DNA of 64,000 nt from Glycine soja (taxonomy: Eukaryota > Streptophyta > Magnoliopsida > Fabales > Fabaceae), in the NCBI RefSeq assembly GCF_004193775.1, contig NC_041016.1, forward strand, positions 41,436,022-41,500,021, read 5' to 3'. The notes under the pieces were generated by a model. That model searched no databases, was not told the origin of the DNA, and saw nothing but the letters and a program-made list of their open reading frames with translations. A program made the position numbers and the translations under genes. Shown here in pieces: positions 25,542-38,639 of this stretch (position 1 is its first letter; each line of letters opens with the position of its first letter).

Positions 25542-26017
25542 GTATGCTCTCTCTAACTCTCACTGGTAATTTGAATGATATGGATTTTCTTTCATTTACT
25601 CTTCCCTCCGCACCTGAATTACAAATAATGTGTCTCTCTTGCATCTTTGCTTCCTTCTATATTATGATCTGTTTTGGATTTCTCTACACGCTTTGTCCCA
25701 TCTAGAAAGGGGAATTGGGTTGGTTTGATTTCATATAGTATGCCATGTGTTTCAAAACTCATTGCTTTTGCAAATGATTGCATCAGAAGATATATGAAGG
25801 CAGGTATTGACAATGGTTGTGTTTGTTCTATATATTTTCTGTTGTGCATAGGATACAACTTTTGAGAGTGTTCCAGTACTCCGATGACAAATAGTTGATG
25901 TTTTTCACCCCTGATCATCATCCCCTTATTGGTTTTGATTGTGTTGGGCTTAGTTTAATCTTCATTTTTCATCTCTAACCTTGATTCATATTGTTTCTTT
26001 TTGAAAGTTCAATTTGA

Positions 26018-26020
<3 letters not shown>
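25542..26020 (+). other. Noncoding Helitron interior
   Basis: This may include MPP-alpha intron sequence after the second exon. Short open frames on both strands here have no recognisable similarity. Confidence 0.35.

Positions 26021-26111
<91 letters not shown>
26021..26111. repeat. (AT)n microsatellite, about 45 repeats
   Basis: An uninterrupted TA dinucleotide run of about 91 bp lies in the Helitron interior. It should be highly length-variable, and its assembled length may be unreliable. Confidence 0.97.
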
Positions 26112-26113
<2 letters not shown>

Positions 26114-27185
26114 TTGCCCGGATTTCATTGAGAAAGGATTTTTGATCTAGAGATCAATCTCTGTAAAAGCAATCATCCGTTTCTGTTGAAACATTTATGT
26201 AAAAATTAGAAAAACTAATAGTTATCAAACCAAGAAGCTTTTCATTTAATTGATTCCTGTGTCTTAGCTTTCAGGCATTAGGTGGTGATTATTTTATACA
26301 TTATATATACTTTGATTTTTATGTCTGTTTAGATCTTATTCCATTGAAATTAATTTACATATATAAAGACATTAAGATGTAGCTTGATGTACCTTTAGTC
26401 CTTTAATACTGCTTACCAAAGCAAGGGTAGATGATAGAAAAAATTATTTAATTCACAAAACAAAGAAAAGAAATGGTAGTTTTATCTCAAGAATCTCAGC
26501 CTCTGCCACTTTCACTTTTGTTTGCAATTTTTTATTCTTAAAGTTCACAATTACCCCTACCTTTTTTGGTAAAACACTACTCTGACCTTTACTTTTACTA
26601 GGTTTGTCTTTTTGCAACTAGCCAACTAAGGAGGATCCTTTTTAAGGAATTTGACAATTTACTTAAAATATTTATTTGTTATAATTTAAAGACTATTTTT
26701 TTAAAAGAAAACCTTTTTATATAAGAAAACATTTAAACAAGTACAATTAAGATAAATCAGTCTTTTTGGTAAAGTTTTTTTCTTTAAGAGTGAATTATAA
26801 TTTGATTCTTATGCACTAAATTTTATTTATCTATTTTCACATCATTATTATAATTTAATAATCATATTTATAAATATAAACTGTGTCAACTACTCTTAAC
26901 AGGTGAGTTTCCAATAATGCAGCATGCATGGATGGATGGAGTAGTGTTATTTTTTCAAATTCGTAAGTGAACCGATTATAATATTGAAATGTTATCGCTT
27001 TGCTCGAAGACTTTTGCTATAGTACGAGTGTCAATGATGTTATTCATGAAGAAGGTTGACTTCTTTGATTATATACTTCAAAAACTCATTCATTTGGGCA
27101 TCTTTCATATTATGTAAATTGCCAGATATTTTCAGTTTTTATATGGCAAGGTCAAGGCATTTATCCATCTTTGTTGCTTCTTCAG
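26112..27185 (+). other. Noncoding AT-rich Helitron interior
   Basis: No gene is recognised between the microsatellite and the HCF136 exon. Part may be captured intron sequence. Confidence 0.35.
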
Positions 27186-27478
27186 AACAATTTCTACTAG
27201 TATTAGTGGTGCAAGATACTACACTGGAACTTTCAATACTATCAATCGCTCTCCAGATGGAAGGTATGTTGTAGTCTCAAGTCGGGGCAACTTCTACTTA
27301 ACCTGGGAGCCTGGTCAGGTGAGGGTTTTACTTTGTGATGGCATTTGCTTTTGCTTCTATTTGCCTGATACTTATACTTTTTGTATGCCTTCTTGCATAG
27401 TTTTTCATAATAATTATTTTATTTTATTTCCAGCCATTATGACAGCCACATAATAGACCAGTTTCCAGAAGAATCCAG
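27186..27478 (+). pseudogene. HCF136: Captured fragment of HCF136 (photosystem II assembly factor)
   Basis: The exon at about 27,186-27,318 reads SGARYYTGTFNTINRSPDGR and then YVVVSSRGNFYLTWEPGQ before a GT donor. The next piece (27,434-27,478) follows a CAG acceptor and reads PL*QPHNRPVSRRIQ, where a TGA replaces the Trp of the family's PYWQPHNR. These blocks belong to the C-terminal half of the plastid-lumen beta-propeller HCF136/Ycf48, needed to assemble photosystem II (from memory of the family). The rest of the gene is absent. At 27,479 the sequence changes abruptly to a DEAD-box helicase, out of frame, so no fusion protein is possible as it stands. Retained introns show capture at the DNA level rather than through a processed mRNA. 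Confidence 0.8.
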
Positions 27479-28140
<662 letters not shown>

Positions 28141-29268
28141 GTATTCTCACAGTTCACTGAAAGTGTTATTTTATTTGTTTTTAGCAATTAAATGTAATGA
28201 AATACACATTTCCAAGGGCTTATTTAAGTTATTTTGGCCTCAATCAACTGATGTATGCTGATCCATACATCTAGTGGTCTTGGGAAAATGTTCCAAATCA
28301 ATTGAAATGGGGATTATGCTATGAATCCAATGATGATTTCTTTTTGTTACTCTTCTCGGGACGAGATCATACACCTGTAGAAAGCTATTCATGATAGACT
28401 GTTCTATTTTGATGATATTGAAAATAAATTTTTTTGCCTTGCTCTATTTTCCCAATTTTTTTCCTAAATCATGCACACATATTGGCTGATATTGATGTAC
28501 TGTTATTGTAGGCTTTAATATGTTGAATTGGTTGCCTTGAGCAGCCAGTGTTAACATGCATACACAAGAAATGATGCTGGAAGAAAAAACTTTGCTTGAT
28601 GGAGAGGTCACTATTAACACAATTACCGTACTCTTCTCTTTCTTCCTGCTTAGGGGGCTCTATTCATTTTTATTGAACATGCATAAATGCTTTCTTCTAT
28701 GTTTTAGAAAGTCTTGGAAGAGATTGTGGCTAAAAATTTGTATTAAAAAAAACAGGCAACGAAAGAACAATAGATGCATAGATTTAACATGCAGGCAAAG
28801 AGAGTTCCTTATTTTTCTATCAGAGAATAGATACAAAGAGTCTCACATGACAGAATCAATGATACAATGAAAATATTTCCTTTTCAAATTTTAATTGATA
28901 ATTTAGGCCCTGTAGATACTCGCACAGGCAAAACATTAACAAAATTCTAGGAATCTCAATATATATTGTTATTATACCTTTGAGATAATCGCTCATGTCT
29001 GTCTCCTTGACAACCTAAGCAGCAAACATGTAAAAGCATAGAACCAACAATTAAACAACTGATAAAGTTTGGGAGATGATCATCAGAAGGCACAAAGATT
29101 GGAAAGACATTGACACATATTAAATTTGATTATATTTTGTTTAATTTACCGCCAATATTTTGTAGTTTCAAGCACAATATTATTATAAATAGTAAGTTTC
29201 TTTGTTGTTCTACCCTATATTTCATTTTATTCCTACCATGTAATAAAAAACAAAAAAAAAACAACTAA
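28141..29268 (+). other. Helitron 3' interior with an unrecognised exon-like remnant
   Basis: Near 28,556-28,607 the frame reads MHTQEMMLEEKTLLDGE before a GT, and near 28,709 the words KVLEEIVAKNLY follow a TTTTAG acceptor; joined they could be part of a further captured gene. I do not recognise the family. The rest is AT-rich and noncoding. Confidence 0.4.
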
Positions 29269-29297
29269 CCTGTGCATACGCACGGGTTACCAACTAG
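29269..29297 (+). terminator. Helitron 3' terminal hairpin and CTAG end
   Basis: The stem CCTGTGC/GCACGGG (7 pairs, one G-T) has loop ATAC. After a 7-base spacer the element ends CTAG. This hairpin is the known termination signal for rolling-circle transfer in Helitrons. The next base is T, as expected for an A/T target. Confidence 0.88.
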
Positions 29298-29860
29298 TTA
29301 TAAATAAAAGACTATTTTTCAAACATACAGTATTGAAGGATAACATAATAATGTTCAAAGCATCTCATGTGATTAGATGAAAAGTGTTGATAGTTAACTC
29401 TTAAAGCATGCATAATATTGTTATCATATTATGATAAGTTTCACATCTCACTTGTCATTAAACTTTTCCATTCCAAACATAATGATTTAGCGTATAAAAG
29501 ACTTGCAACTATTTAAAAATTGAGTGGAAATACCTTGCATTAGTTATACATTTTATAACTCATTTTTATAAATTTGTGCATGTTAGATTATTTAGGTGTG
29601 TGTGCATACACGCTTGTGTATTTTTGCTCTACATAATGGACTTACTACTTTCTCTCTCATGAAATGAACTCAACACTTGAACTTTTTTACTTTTTCAATA
29701 TGTATTGGAGTCTTAGTCAACTTAGTTGCATGAATATTAAGAAGACATAAATTAGTAAGTTTATGCAAATCCATTTTCAATATTTACAATACTCTTACTT
29801 GAATACTAGTTCATTGTATTTTTATTTTTTTTACGTTAAGGTTAGATGATTCATTCATTA
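29298..29860 (+). repeat. Right half of the host repeat unit split by the Helitron
   Basis: From TTATAAATAAAAGAC onward this resembles 15,332-15,870 (for example TTTCAAACATA, a GTGTGTGTG-rich stretch and AACACTAGTT-like words in the same order). It is the continuation of the unit that begins at about 15,871. Confidence 0.7.
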
Positions 29861-30085
29861 ACAAATGATAAAAGCATTACATCGTTGTTGATATGGGTAG
29901 CCACTTGAGATGAGGCATCATCTAACCAATATTGTTCACGAAAAACAAAAGCTTATTGAGCAATTCTATCAGGTATCATATTTGCACTACGCTTGGACCA
30001 AGTCAAAAGTGGGAACCTGTGAAAAGGAGAGCACAATCCTCTAGACCCCATCAAAGTAAGTTGTGGGTTGTTTTGGTCTATTCAT
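29861..30085 (-). pseudogene. RNase H-like fragment, probably LINE-derived
   Basis: On the - strand the words SANMIPDRIAQ, then a stop, AFVFREQYWLDD and HINNDVMLL resemble the tail of the RNase H domain (RVT_3 type) common in plant non-LTR retrotransposons. A TAA interrupts it and there is probably a frameshift upstream. A T-rich run at 29,820-29,835 on the + strand would be the A-rich tail of such an element. The assignment is tentative. Confidence 0.45.
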
Positions 30086-33000
30086 CCATGCATAAAATAA
30101 GCTTTGACAACCAGTCTTACAAAATAGGCTATCATATTTTTGTTTTTTTATTTACAAAAACTTGTCTTCTTTGCTGACATTTCTTTTGCCTATACAGTTT
30201 ATTAGAGAGGTGTTTTGTCAAGTCCCAGTTGTTTTTCTCCCAACACGTGATGCCTTTAAAAATTTATCTCACTCAACATGTTACATTTTCACATTTAGGT
30301 TCCCAGCACTAAACATAACCCTATCCCTGACTCCCCTAATCCCTATGTCTCTATTTTTCTCGGCTCGATCCTTAAGTATGCACTTGGTTCTAGTACAATA
30401 GTAGAAGGTAAGATTTTATAGAAGAGTGTGCACAAGGAGGATGAAGAACGGGTGGTGTTGTACAAAATATATAGAGTTTTATAAAATTGATTGATTGAGT
30501 GGTTAAGTATCATCAATGAAGCATACAAGTTGTTTGACATTTTGTTGCACTAACATACTGCACGAAAATTGATACTAAAAATTTTAGGGTTCTCGTATGG
30601 TGAAACTAAAATTATATTCCAAAATTAGACATTTGGGGCTTATGTTTTCATGTGTAAAACATAAATATTTGGATGAGAAATGATTTTACTATAATTTATG
30701 CAAAATGACCATTGTGGTTAATACTCTATTATGACTTATATTGCTTAATTGATGAACTGGGAGCAATCTGGAAATGATCTGTGGAGGTGGTGAACATGTG
30801 AGAAAAATAAACATGATAAGCTTTAAAAGTTAGGATCTCTCCTATTTTGATAAAATTGTTAGTTCTCTTTGTGTGGTTATCCTTTGATGATGTATCAACC
30901 CAATTTCAAAAATAGACTTAAAGATATTTATATGTTGACAAATTTCATAAGAGGATTGAGAAATGAAAAAGTTATTAATTTTAATAAAATTGTGACAAAA
31001 CATGGCATATGGTGTTATTGGTTTAATTATAATTAAGTATAGTTCTACTTGTGCATTGTGATGTTATTCTATAAGTTGAATTCATGATGCTTGTTAATTA
31101 ATGTTAGGAGACATTGAAATTATGAATAGAAGTCAATATAGGACTTTATTAAGGAGAATGATAAATAATAGGTAAGTGGTGAATGACTATTTGATACTTT
31201 AATTATTTGACTCTATAATTTATGATTTGTAGTAGAACTATGAATTAATGAATGAACCTTATGGTCTTGTAATTATGAAAACATGATGTGATGCATGTTC
31301 TATAATTAATATTGTGATTAATCTTATGGTTTAATTGTGTGGTAATATGATATATTGTATGTGCACTTGTTGGAATAGAAACAAATGCTTTATTTGTATG
31401 ATTCTAAGGAATGGTGTATGAATCCTATAGATGTCATGATATTATCTTATGATCCTAGTGTTATGATGAGATGAACTCAATGATTCTAATATTGATGTTG
31501 TATGATATATTGTTGTGTTGTGAAGGCTAAGGCCTCTATGCAAGACTATTATGTATATTGCTATGTCTATTATTGATTCTATATGGTGTAGGTTAAATAA
31601 TGGAACTCGAGGGTTGCAACCCAACCCCTAAACGTTAAATAAAAGAAGGGTTTGACTAAGGAGAGTTATGTGAAAGGAAAGTGGTAGAATTATTTTTGTT
31701 AAGAAGCAATATTGTTAGTTAAGTAGAAGTGATCGTTAAAAGGATTATGGAGACCGAACAACATAGTTTGGATCCCAAGAAAGATCTTGCAAAATATGTT
31801 ATGCCAACAATAGAGTGTGGAGGTCACTAATAGAAGTGCTAGCAATACAAAAGTAATTTCATATTTGTGCAAATGTAGACGCGTAGTGATGATAGGATAA
31901 GATCCCTTATCTATTAATATTAATATTGTGAGAATGAAGAACTTAAAGAGGAGTGAATAACCTCATAAGACTTTAATGACTTGTAGATGTGATAGTTATA
32001 TGGTAGGAAGCATGGAGACATTAAGTACTCTGTGTGGTTCTTTAAACAATGATTGTGCACTTGAAGTAAAATTATGTGTGATGAGACAAGTGATGATTGG
32101 ATGAGGGAGCCACCAACAGGAGCTTCAAGCTCGAGGAGCCTAGAGCTTATGCCTTGATAATCATGTCACTGTACGAATCTCTGAACTCCATTAGAAATGT
32201 TTTTGAAGAGGAGGCATCCCTAGTGAAGAGTGGCGATAAAAAAGTGCCTAAACTTGTAAGTGAGTGGGTGGATACAGTTGATACCTAGGGTATGGAGGTG
32301 AGGACCAGGATAGTCCTTAGGGGATCAAAAAGGGCATCAAGTTGTGATACCTTAATAAGGTTAGGGGACTCATGTAGTTGACTTGGCAATCCCAATAATC
32401 ACTGAGAACATAAGCAAGTTATGGTGAAAGTAATTGTCCATAATACTAAGGTAAGGATATGTACTCCCATGGCATTACCCAGAAAAATAAATGGAAGATA
32501 TAAGACCTCAAAGGCAGCATGTCAATAAGGTGGTCAGGCCCAAATAGTGAACAAAATGTGTAGTCAAAGTTTAGGGCTACAAGAATGATTGTGCATAATT
32601 GATCAATAGAATTGATTACGTGGATTATGTAATATGTCTGTGATTGTGGACTTAGGTCTTTTTGCTTGTAGCATGATGGAGGAGTAGAGGACTCACCCAC
32701 ACACCTTATTTTTCAAAAGATGATGGTGAGGGAATGAAGACTAGTGTTTAGGATGTTGATCTGCCCAATGGATGGCCAATGGAACTAAGACCCATGGTTC
32801 AAGGAGGACCACTTTGTTGGTGATTTTAGATTTGGTATCTCATTAGTGGTAGGGGAGCCACACATTCCACCATTTTGCTTTGATTTATCGTTGGTGCCCG
32901 ACTATATGCATGTTCTGTTGACTCCACCTTTTTCACCTTCTTGCTCTTCGCCATCAACAACTTCTATGGCTGATATCACTATGATGGTAAAAGAGATCTT

Positions 33001-33568
33001 CGCCCAACCTATTGGGAAGGAGTACGTTCTGCCATCTCCTTGCAATGAGATTCATGTGTCCGCCTATTTGCCATATAACCTAGTTACCAAGACAAGATTC
33101 CTTTTTCCCAAACATCTAATTGATTAGACACCCATTTTGGAGGGCTACGCTGATGATGTTAGTGATGGGGAGAAGGATCCTTTTGTAGATGTGAGCAATG
33201 TGAGGGAGTCATCAGGGATCCAAGAAGACCCATATGAGGATTCTTCTTAGATCTTGAGAATGGGCAGTAAGTAGGATTCATTCTTATGATTAGTTTTTTA
33301 CTTTCCAATGTGTACATGAGTGGGTAGATCTAGCATAACTTTTTGGATCTAGTACCTTTTATCATCTCTCGTTCAGTACTTTATTATGGTGGTTGTAAGT
33401 ACTTAAATTGTCCCCATCAGATGGTTTACTTTATGACTTTATGTAAATAATATGTCGTTGACTTGTTAGAGATTCCATTTTGGAGTACCGTTATTCCTTA
33501 TGTCTTACTCTACTAGTGTTTATTCGTGTTAATGATGTTTCTTTATATTTAAAAAAAAAGCGGTTACA
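30086..33568. other. Noncoding repeat-like stretch ending GCGGTTACA
   Basis: No known protein domain is visible. The right edge GCGGTTACA near 33,568 resembles an LTR end, so at least the right part may be an old Ty3/gypsy LTR. The short open frames at 32,097-32,288 and 32,846-33,127 match nothing I recognise. Confidence 0.35.
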
Positions 33569-34982
33569 TATTTATGAGTACTTGTTTACTTATTGATGTA
33601 ATGCTTACAATTGAATATCGTATTTAAGAAAAACTATTTATTATTCCACTTATTATAATTAATTAAATTATAGTAATTCCTTTATAAAAATAAAGGTTTA
33701 CAACAACCAATTAGGCCTCAGTCATCACAATTGACTTACACTAGTAGCCAACTAGGCCACCTAAAACTCAAACATCAACACTGGACTCTATTCCATGGAA
33801 TTTAAACAAAGTATGAACAGTCTCTCACGAACCTCATCCCCTAAAATAGTCCTGCTCTTTAACCATTTAGGGGGTCTCTTGGGTTGATCGTATATAGGAA
33901 GTGTGGTTTTATCGAATATTGACAAGTGTGGGTTTTGACTTATCTCTATAGGTTTGCAACACCATACATCTATAGGGATACACCCATTCGTCTATTTTAT
34001 AGACCAATTCTCATTAGCCACCATGAAAACCTCCAACACTAGGTTGAGAGTCTACCTGACACTCTCAACTTAGGTGCCTACTCATATGTATGTGCACCCG
34101 CCACATACCAACAACAAAGAAATGTTTTCGTGCACCCACTGTATCCCTAATGACATGAGAATATTTATGTGCACTCACTGTATTTCCAATGACAATAGGG
34201 GTATGTCTATGCACCCAACACATTCCAAACGACACAACACAATTGGAATTTCCTACAATCTTGGATATGACACCTCCATATCAACCATCTCCTATGGTCT
34301 AACTTAGGGTCCAAATACAACTTAACAATACAATACCACAACAACTTATCAATCATCATCAATATTTCATCAACATTCCATGTCAATTCGCATATTATCA
34401 TAAATTTATCAATAATTCTTTAAAATTTAAAAGCATCATACTCTTCTCAATGTCACCTTCAACAAATAACAATTACATATAATAAGTATCCCAATGAACA
34501 ATATAATAATCTCATTAGGAAAGAAAATCCCTCAAAGATATTCTTACTAGATTTGCTTAAACATATTAAGATTCATAATATCTAACTCCCCATTTTCATG
34601 CCCATGCCACAAATAAAAGATCAATCCTTGCAAAGTCAACTTTACACCTTCAATATAACTCATAAAACAACTGTATATGGATTTGGATGTGGTTTGGAAA
34701 CTCTCAAGAAAATATTTAAGGTAAAAATAACATTTTGTCCAAAATTCGCTTAAGCCCAACAAACAAACACATCAATGATCAACATTTAAGCTTCTAAACA
34801 CGACCTCAACAAAAGAACTCAAGATTTAAACCAAACAATTCAAAACTATCAAAAATCAAGAAAAAGGGTAAGCTTTCCTTACCTTACAAGCATTTATTCC
34901 ATTAGGTTTTGGAAAGAAGAAAAGGGGATCTTGAGCTCACCAAGGATTACCTCCAATCTTCAAGACCACCACCTCATACTCA

Positions 34983-35136
34983 TGGGATACAACTACAACC
35001 AATGCTTAATAAAGGATTCTACATCAAAACCCATTATGGGTAACTCCAAGGAAATGAAATGGGATACAACTACAACTAATGCTTAATAAAGGATTCTACA
35101 TCAAAACCCATTATGGGTAACTCCAAGGAAATGAAA
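34983..35136 (+). repeat. Two-copy tandem duplication, 77-bp unit
   Basis: The unit starting TGGGATACAACTACAAC is present at 34,983-35,059 and again at 35,060-35,136 with a single visible substitution. It is a recent local duplication. Confidence 0.93.
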
Positions 35137-35251
35137 AGAGAAAGGGAATGAAGCAAAAAAATCAAAGGAGGAAGAAAAGATGAGCTTAGAGGAAAAAAAA
35201 TGGACCTTTTATGGTGTAGTGTCAACCCATGCTTAAAAGAGGGGATAAGCT

Positions 35252-35383
35252 AGGAGAGAAAGGGAAAGTGAGGAAAATGAAGGAGACAAGAAAAAGAGAA
35301 GCTTTTCAACGTAGGCAGGAGAGAAAGGGAAAGTGAGGAAAATGAAGGAGACAAGAAAAAGAGAGAAGCTTTTCAACGTAGGA
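35252..35383 (+). repeat. Two-copy tandem duplication, ~65-bp purine-rich unit
   Basis: AGGAGAGAAAGGGAAAGTGAGG recurs at 35,252 and 35,317; both units end CTTTTCAACGTAGG. The second unit has two extra bases (GAGAGAAG for GAGAAG). Confidence 0.93.
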
Positions 35384-35635
35384 AAGCTTTTGGGAAGAGT
35401 ATTTTGATTTTTACTTTTTACCCTCATGCTTCTGCTAACCGCACCCCACCCACATAACTAAAACACAAGTATATAAGGTTCAGGAGTCATTAAAATTCTC
35501 TAAACTTCCAATAACAAATAAACACATCACTCTATTTTTAATTAATTAATTAAATAATACAGTTTAAATTTAATTCATCTTGTTGTTGTGTTAATCAAAC
35601 ACTTAATATATATTATGAAAAATCTCAATGTTACA

Positions 35636-38051
35636 CTTTTTTTAACCGAACTAAATAATTGAATATTCATATTGATTAATTTTGATAAATTCATTACAAA
35701 ATATGTCATTAATAAAATTTAAATAATTTAAATATAAATTTATTGGTCTCTTGCTTTTTATCTTTTGAACTAACTAATTTATTGAATATATTTATTAAAT
35801 GTCTTTTCTAATCAAATCCATATTTGATAAAAAGAGTTTACAAAAATAACTCTTGATATTTCTTAGGGATTTTTTGTTGCTGCTGACTAACTATAGCTAG
35901 CACAAAGTTATTGCAACAAACTTTCTTTAGTATGACAACAAAAATTAAAAATAAGTATCTAATATTTCAAGCTTTCCCTTTTTTATTACAATCATCAAAT
36001 TATTTATCAATAGTTATATTATTAAGGTTTACGGATAAACTTTTTATATTGTTCTTACGAGAAATAACTTATATTTAGTATTTATTTGCTATAAAGTTTT
36101 TTTAATATTTACTTAAAAAATTATTTTTATTTTATCACTTAAATAAATTATTTATCATTTAATTTTATCTTGAAATTTTTAGTTTCCTTTTATAAATTGA
36201 TTACTATATATAAACATATTAAAATACAATTTCTATTTACATTTAAAATATAAAACACCAAGATATTTTTTTATGAAAAGTAAGTAGAGGAAATTTACAC
36301 TTAATTCACGGGATCAATTTTTTTTTACTAAATATTTTTATCCAATCAAAAATTATTTTTTAGTTAATTAATATATATTTAATTACATAACAACAATCAA
36401 GTTATTTTCATGTAATCAATATTATCTTTTCTATGCAGACTTAATGTCTAAGACCAATTTATAGAAAAATTATTATTCCTTACTTATTTATTATCTTCTC
36501 ACTCAAATAATTTATTCAAGATTTTTTATTTAGATATTTTTAATTTTTTTATATATTGATATAAAATATCAAAGTAAATTTATTAAAATAGAAACTATAC
36601 ATAAAATATAACATGTGAGAGATGAATATTTTTTCTTGGGAGAAAGTTGAAAAATTTATAGTTAATTCCCTGATACATTGCTAATGAGTAATGACCATGG
36701 TTTAAAATGCTCATCATAACAAACAATATGTAGCCTAATTTACCGACATGTTTGAAGAATTTTTAGTTTTTTGCTTTATTTTACTAAAATTTAACTTATA
36801 TTATAGCCTACTAATGTTATTCTATGCTAAAAGAATTATATTCATCTTAACATGCAATTATTTCAAGTGTTACAAAATAGTATCAAGAAATATATTCCCA
36901 ATCATGTATTCATGTAAGTTATTAACAAAATTATATTAATATTTATTAGTAAGCTATTTTTGTCCCGTACGTGCATGCAGTGCATACAATTTTTTTTTAA
37001 CTCTTCAAACTTATTTATTTCAATTTTAAGTACAAAAAAAATAGACTTTATCTATGACATACACAATTTGAACTTTTCAATTTGACATCAAATTGCTTTT
37101 AACACTAATTTTAATTTTATTCTTATCAATATTTAACACAAAATTATAATGTTAACACTCTATTTATATATTCGCTAATAAACTCTCTACATTGTGCTCT
37201 CCATCACGGGTACTAACACCAGCTTGATTCTTCATCACTAGTCTCTTTTTTTCTCTCACAAAAATAAAAATAAAGGATTGAGATATAGCTTTTGATACAT
37301 AAAGATTAAGATATAATTGAGTGCATTAAGATTTGTTTTCTTGCGGTAAAAAAAAATCCGTTCTGTTATTTATTTCATCGAATACATTTTAAAATATGTA
37401 TAACTAATTTTGATTTTTATCTTTTTATTTTCAATTGTTGTCCATTGTATTTATATATTATATTATATTATTTATGTAATAATTTATGTATATTTTTAGC
37501 TAATTTTATTTTATAATATATTTAAATTTATTATTTAATACATCATATAATATTGAAATATATCTTTGTTTTCCATCAAGCTAATTACTATTTAATTTTT
37601 ATGATAATTAATTATAATTATATATTTATTAGTTTTTACTCGTGCAATTTATAAATTACAATTTAGTTATTATTATAATTATACTATTGTTTTCAATTTT
37701 AAATAAAATAAAATATTATTTTATATTAATTTATTAAAAATATAATAAAGTAATTTTAATTTATATTATTAAGTAATTATATATAAAAAAAATTACTCCC
37801 TTTTGCAAGAAGCAAAATTGGTTCAACAGTTTTTTAAAAGAAATTCAACAATTAGTCCCAAAACTATATCTATTAATTTTCAATATAAAAATTGGAAAAA
37901 AAAAATTCCAATACAGGTGAAACTTTATTCCATATTTAATATTTCTCCAGTTTTTTTTATATTTTTCATTAATTAAAAAAAGTAATTCAATTTCATCCGA
38001 GTCAAAATAATATTTTACTAATTTAATTCAACCTGATATATATACTCAGCA
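35636..38051. other. AT-rich intergenic stretch
   Basis: Very AT-rich, with no recognised gene, RNA or terminal repeat. It ends at the left edge of the Mutator-like element. Confidence 0.5.
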
Positions 38052-38124
38052 TTTTTGCTGGTGCACCCAGCACTTTATATGAAAAGTCATTTATGCCCCT
38101 GGGTTGTTTTTAAAAAAAAAACGT

Positions 38125-38320
38125 ATGACTCTCTCTCCCGCTACTCTCTTTCTCCTCCTCGCGCACCCAACACTCTTCTTCTTCCTCGCATTCATCTTCT
38201 TCCTTGCAGCCTCTTCTTCCTCGCATTCTTCTTCTTCTTCCTCGCAGAAAGGCATTAGCCATTCTTCTTCCTCGCGCTACCATCTTCTTCTTCTTCCTCG
38301 GCCACGAACCACCGTGAAGG
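38125..38320 (+). repeat. Pyrimidine-rich TTCTTCTTCCTCGC microrepeats
   Basis: CT-rich sequence with many imperfect TTCTTCTTCCTCGC words lies just inside the left end of the mobile element. It opens long serine/leucine-rich frames that are composition artefacts. It may act as a 5' leader, but nothing proves transcription. Confidence 0.7.
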
Positions 38321-38455
38321 GAGCCGTGTTGTCGTCAAGAGGAGCCACGAACCACGAACCAGCATCCACCGTCGAGCATCATCAGCGTCAGCCGTCGAGG
38401 TAAGCATTTCAATCATTTTTCGCCATTGATGTCGGAGTAGGGAAGCTTGGAGTTG

Positions 38456-38633
38456 TTTACGGATCAAGTGATCCGTAAGCATGTTCCGGATCAAGTTGAT
38501 CCAGAAAATGCTTACGGATCACCTGATCCGTAAACCACTCAGACATAGTTTACGGATCAGGTGATCCGTAAGCATTTTCCGGATCAACTTGATCCGTAAG
38601 AGGAAAATGCTTATGGATCACCTGATCCGTAAA
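38456..38633. repeat. Left subterminal palindrome cluster (six copies)
   Basis: Six copies of CGGATCANNTGATCCG or near variants, mostly extended by TTA/TAA on each side, lie in 178 bp: about 38,456-38,478, 38,485-38,505, 38,511-38,534, 38,550-38,572, 38,578-38,600 and 38,611-38,633. The central dinucleotides vary (AG, AC, CC, GG) while the arms are conserved. Related copies occur at the other end of the element. Confidence 0.93.
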
Positions 38634-38639
38634 TAGCCA

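Larger units (their letters stand above)
33569..35635 (-). repeat. Probable LTR, - orientation, starting TGTAACATTGAG
   Basis: Read on the - strand it starts TGTAACATTGAG at 35,635, the usual TGTAAC start of gypsy-type LTRs. A block at 34,010-34,075 has a counterpart on the + strand in the LTR-like region at 13,790-13,860. The left edge is unclear. It contains two local tandem duplications, listed separately. No coding region is present. Confidence 0.4.

Noticed and set aside
25619..25921. 100-residue - strand ORF in the Helitron
   Set aside because: No recognisable domain, overlapped by an opposite ORF, and located in the captured noncoding stretch.
38104..38494. Serine-rich ORF on + and an overlapping ORF on - at the left end of the mobile element
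   Set aside because: They arise from the TTCTTCTTCCTCGC microrepeats and the palindromes. There is no recognisable protein.
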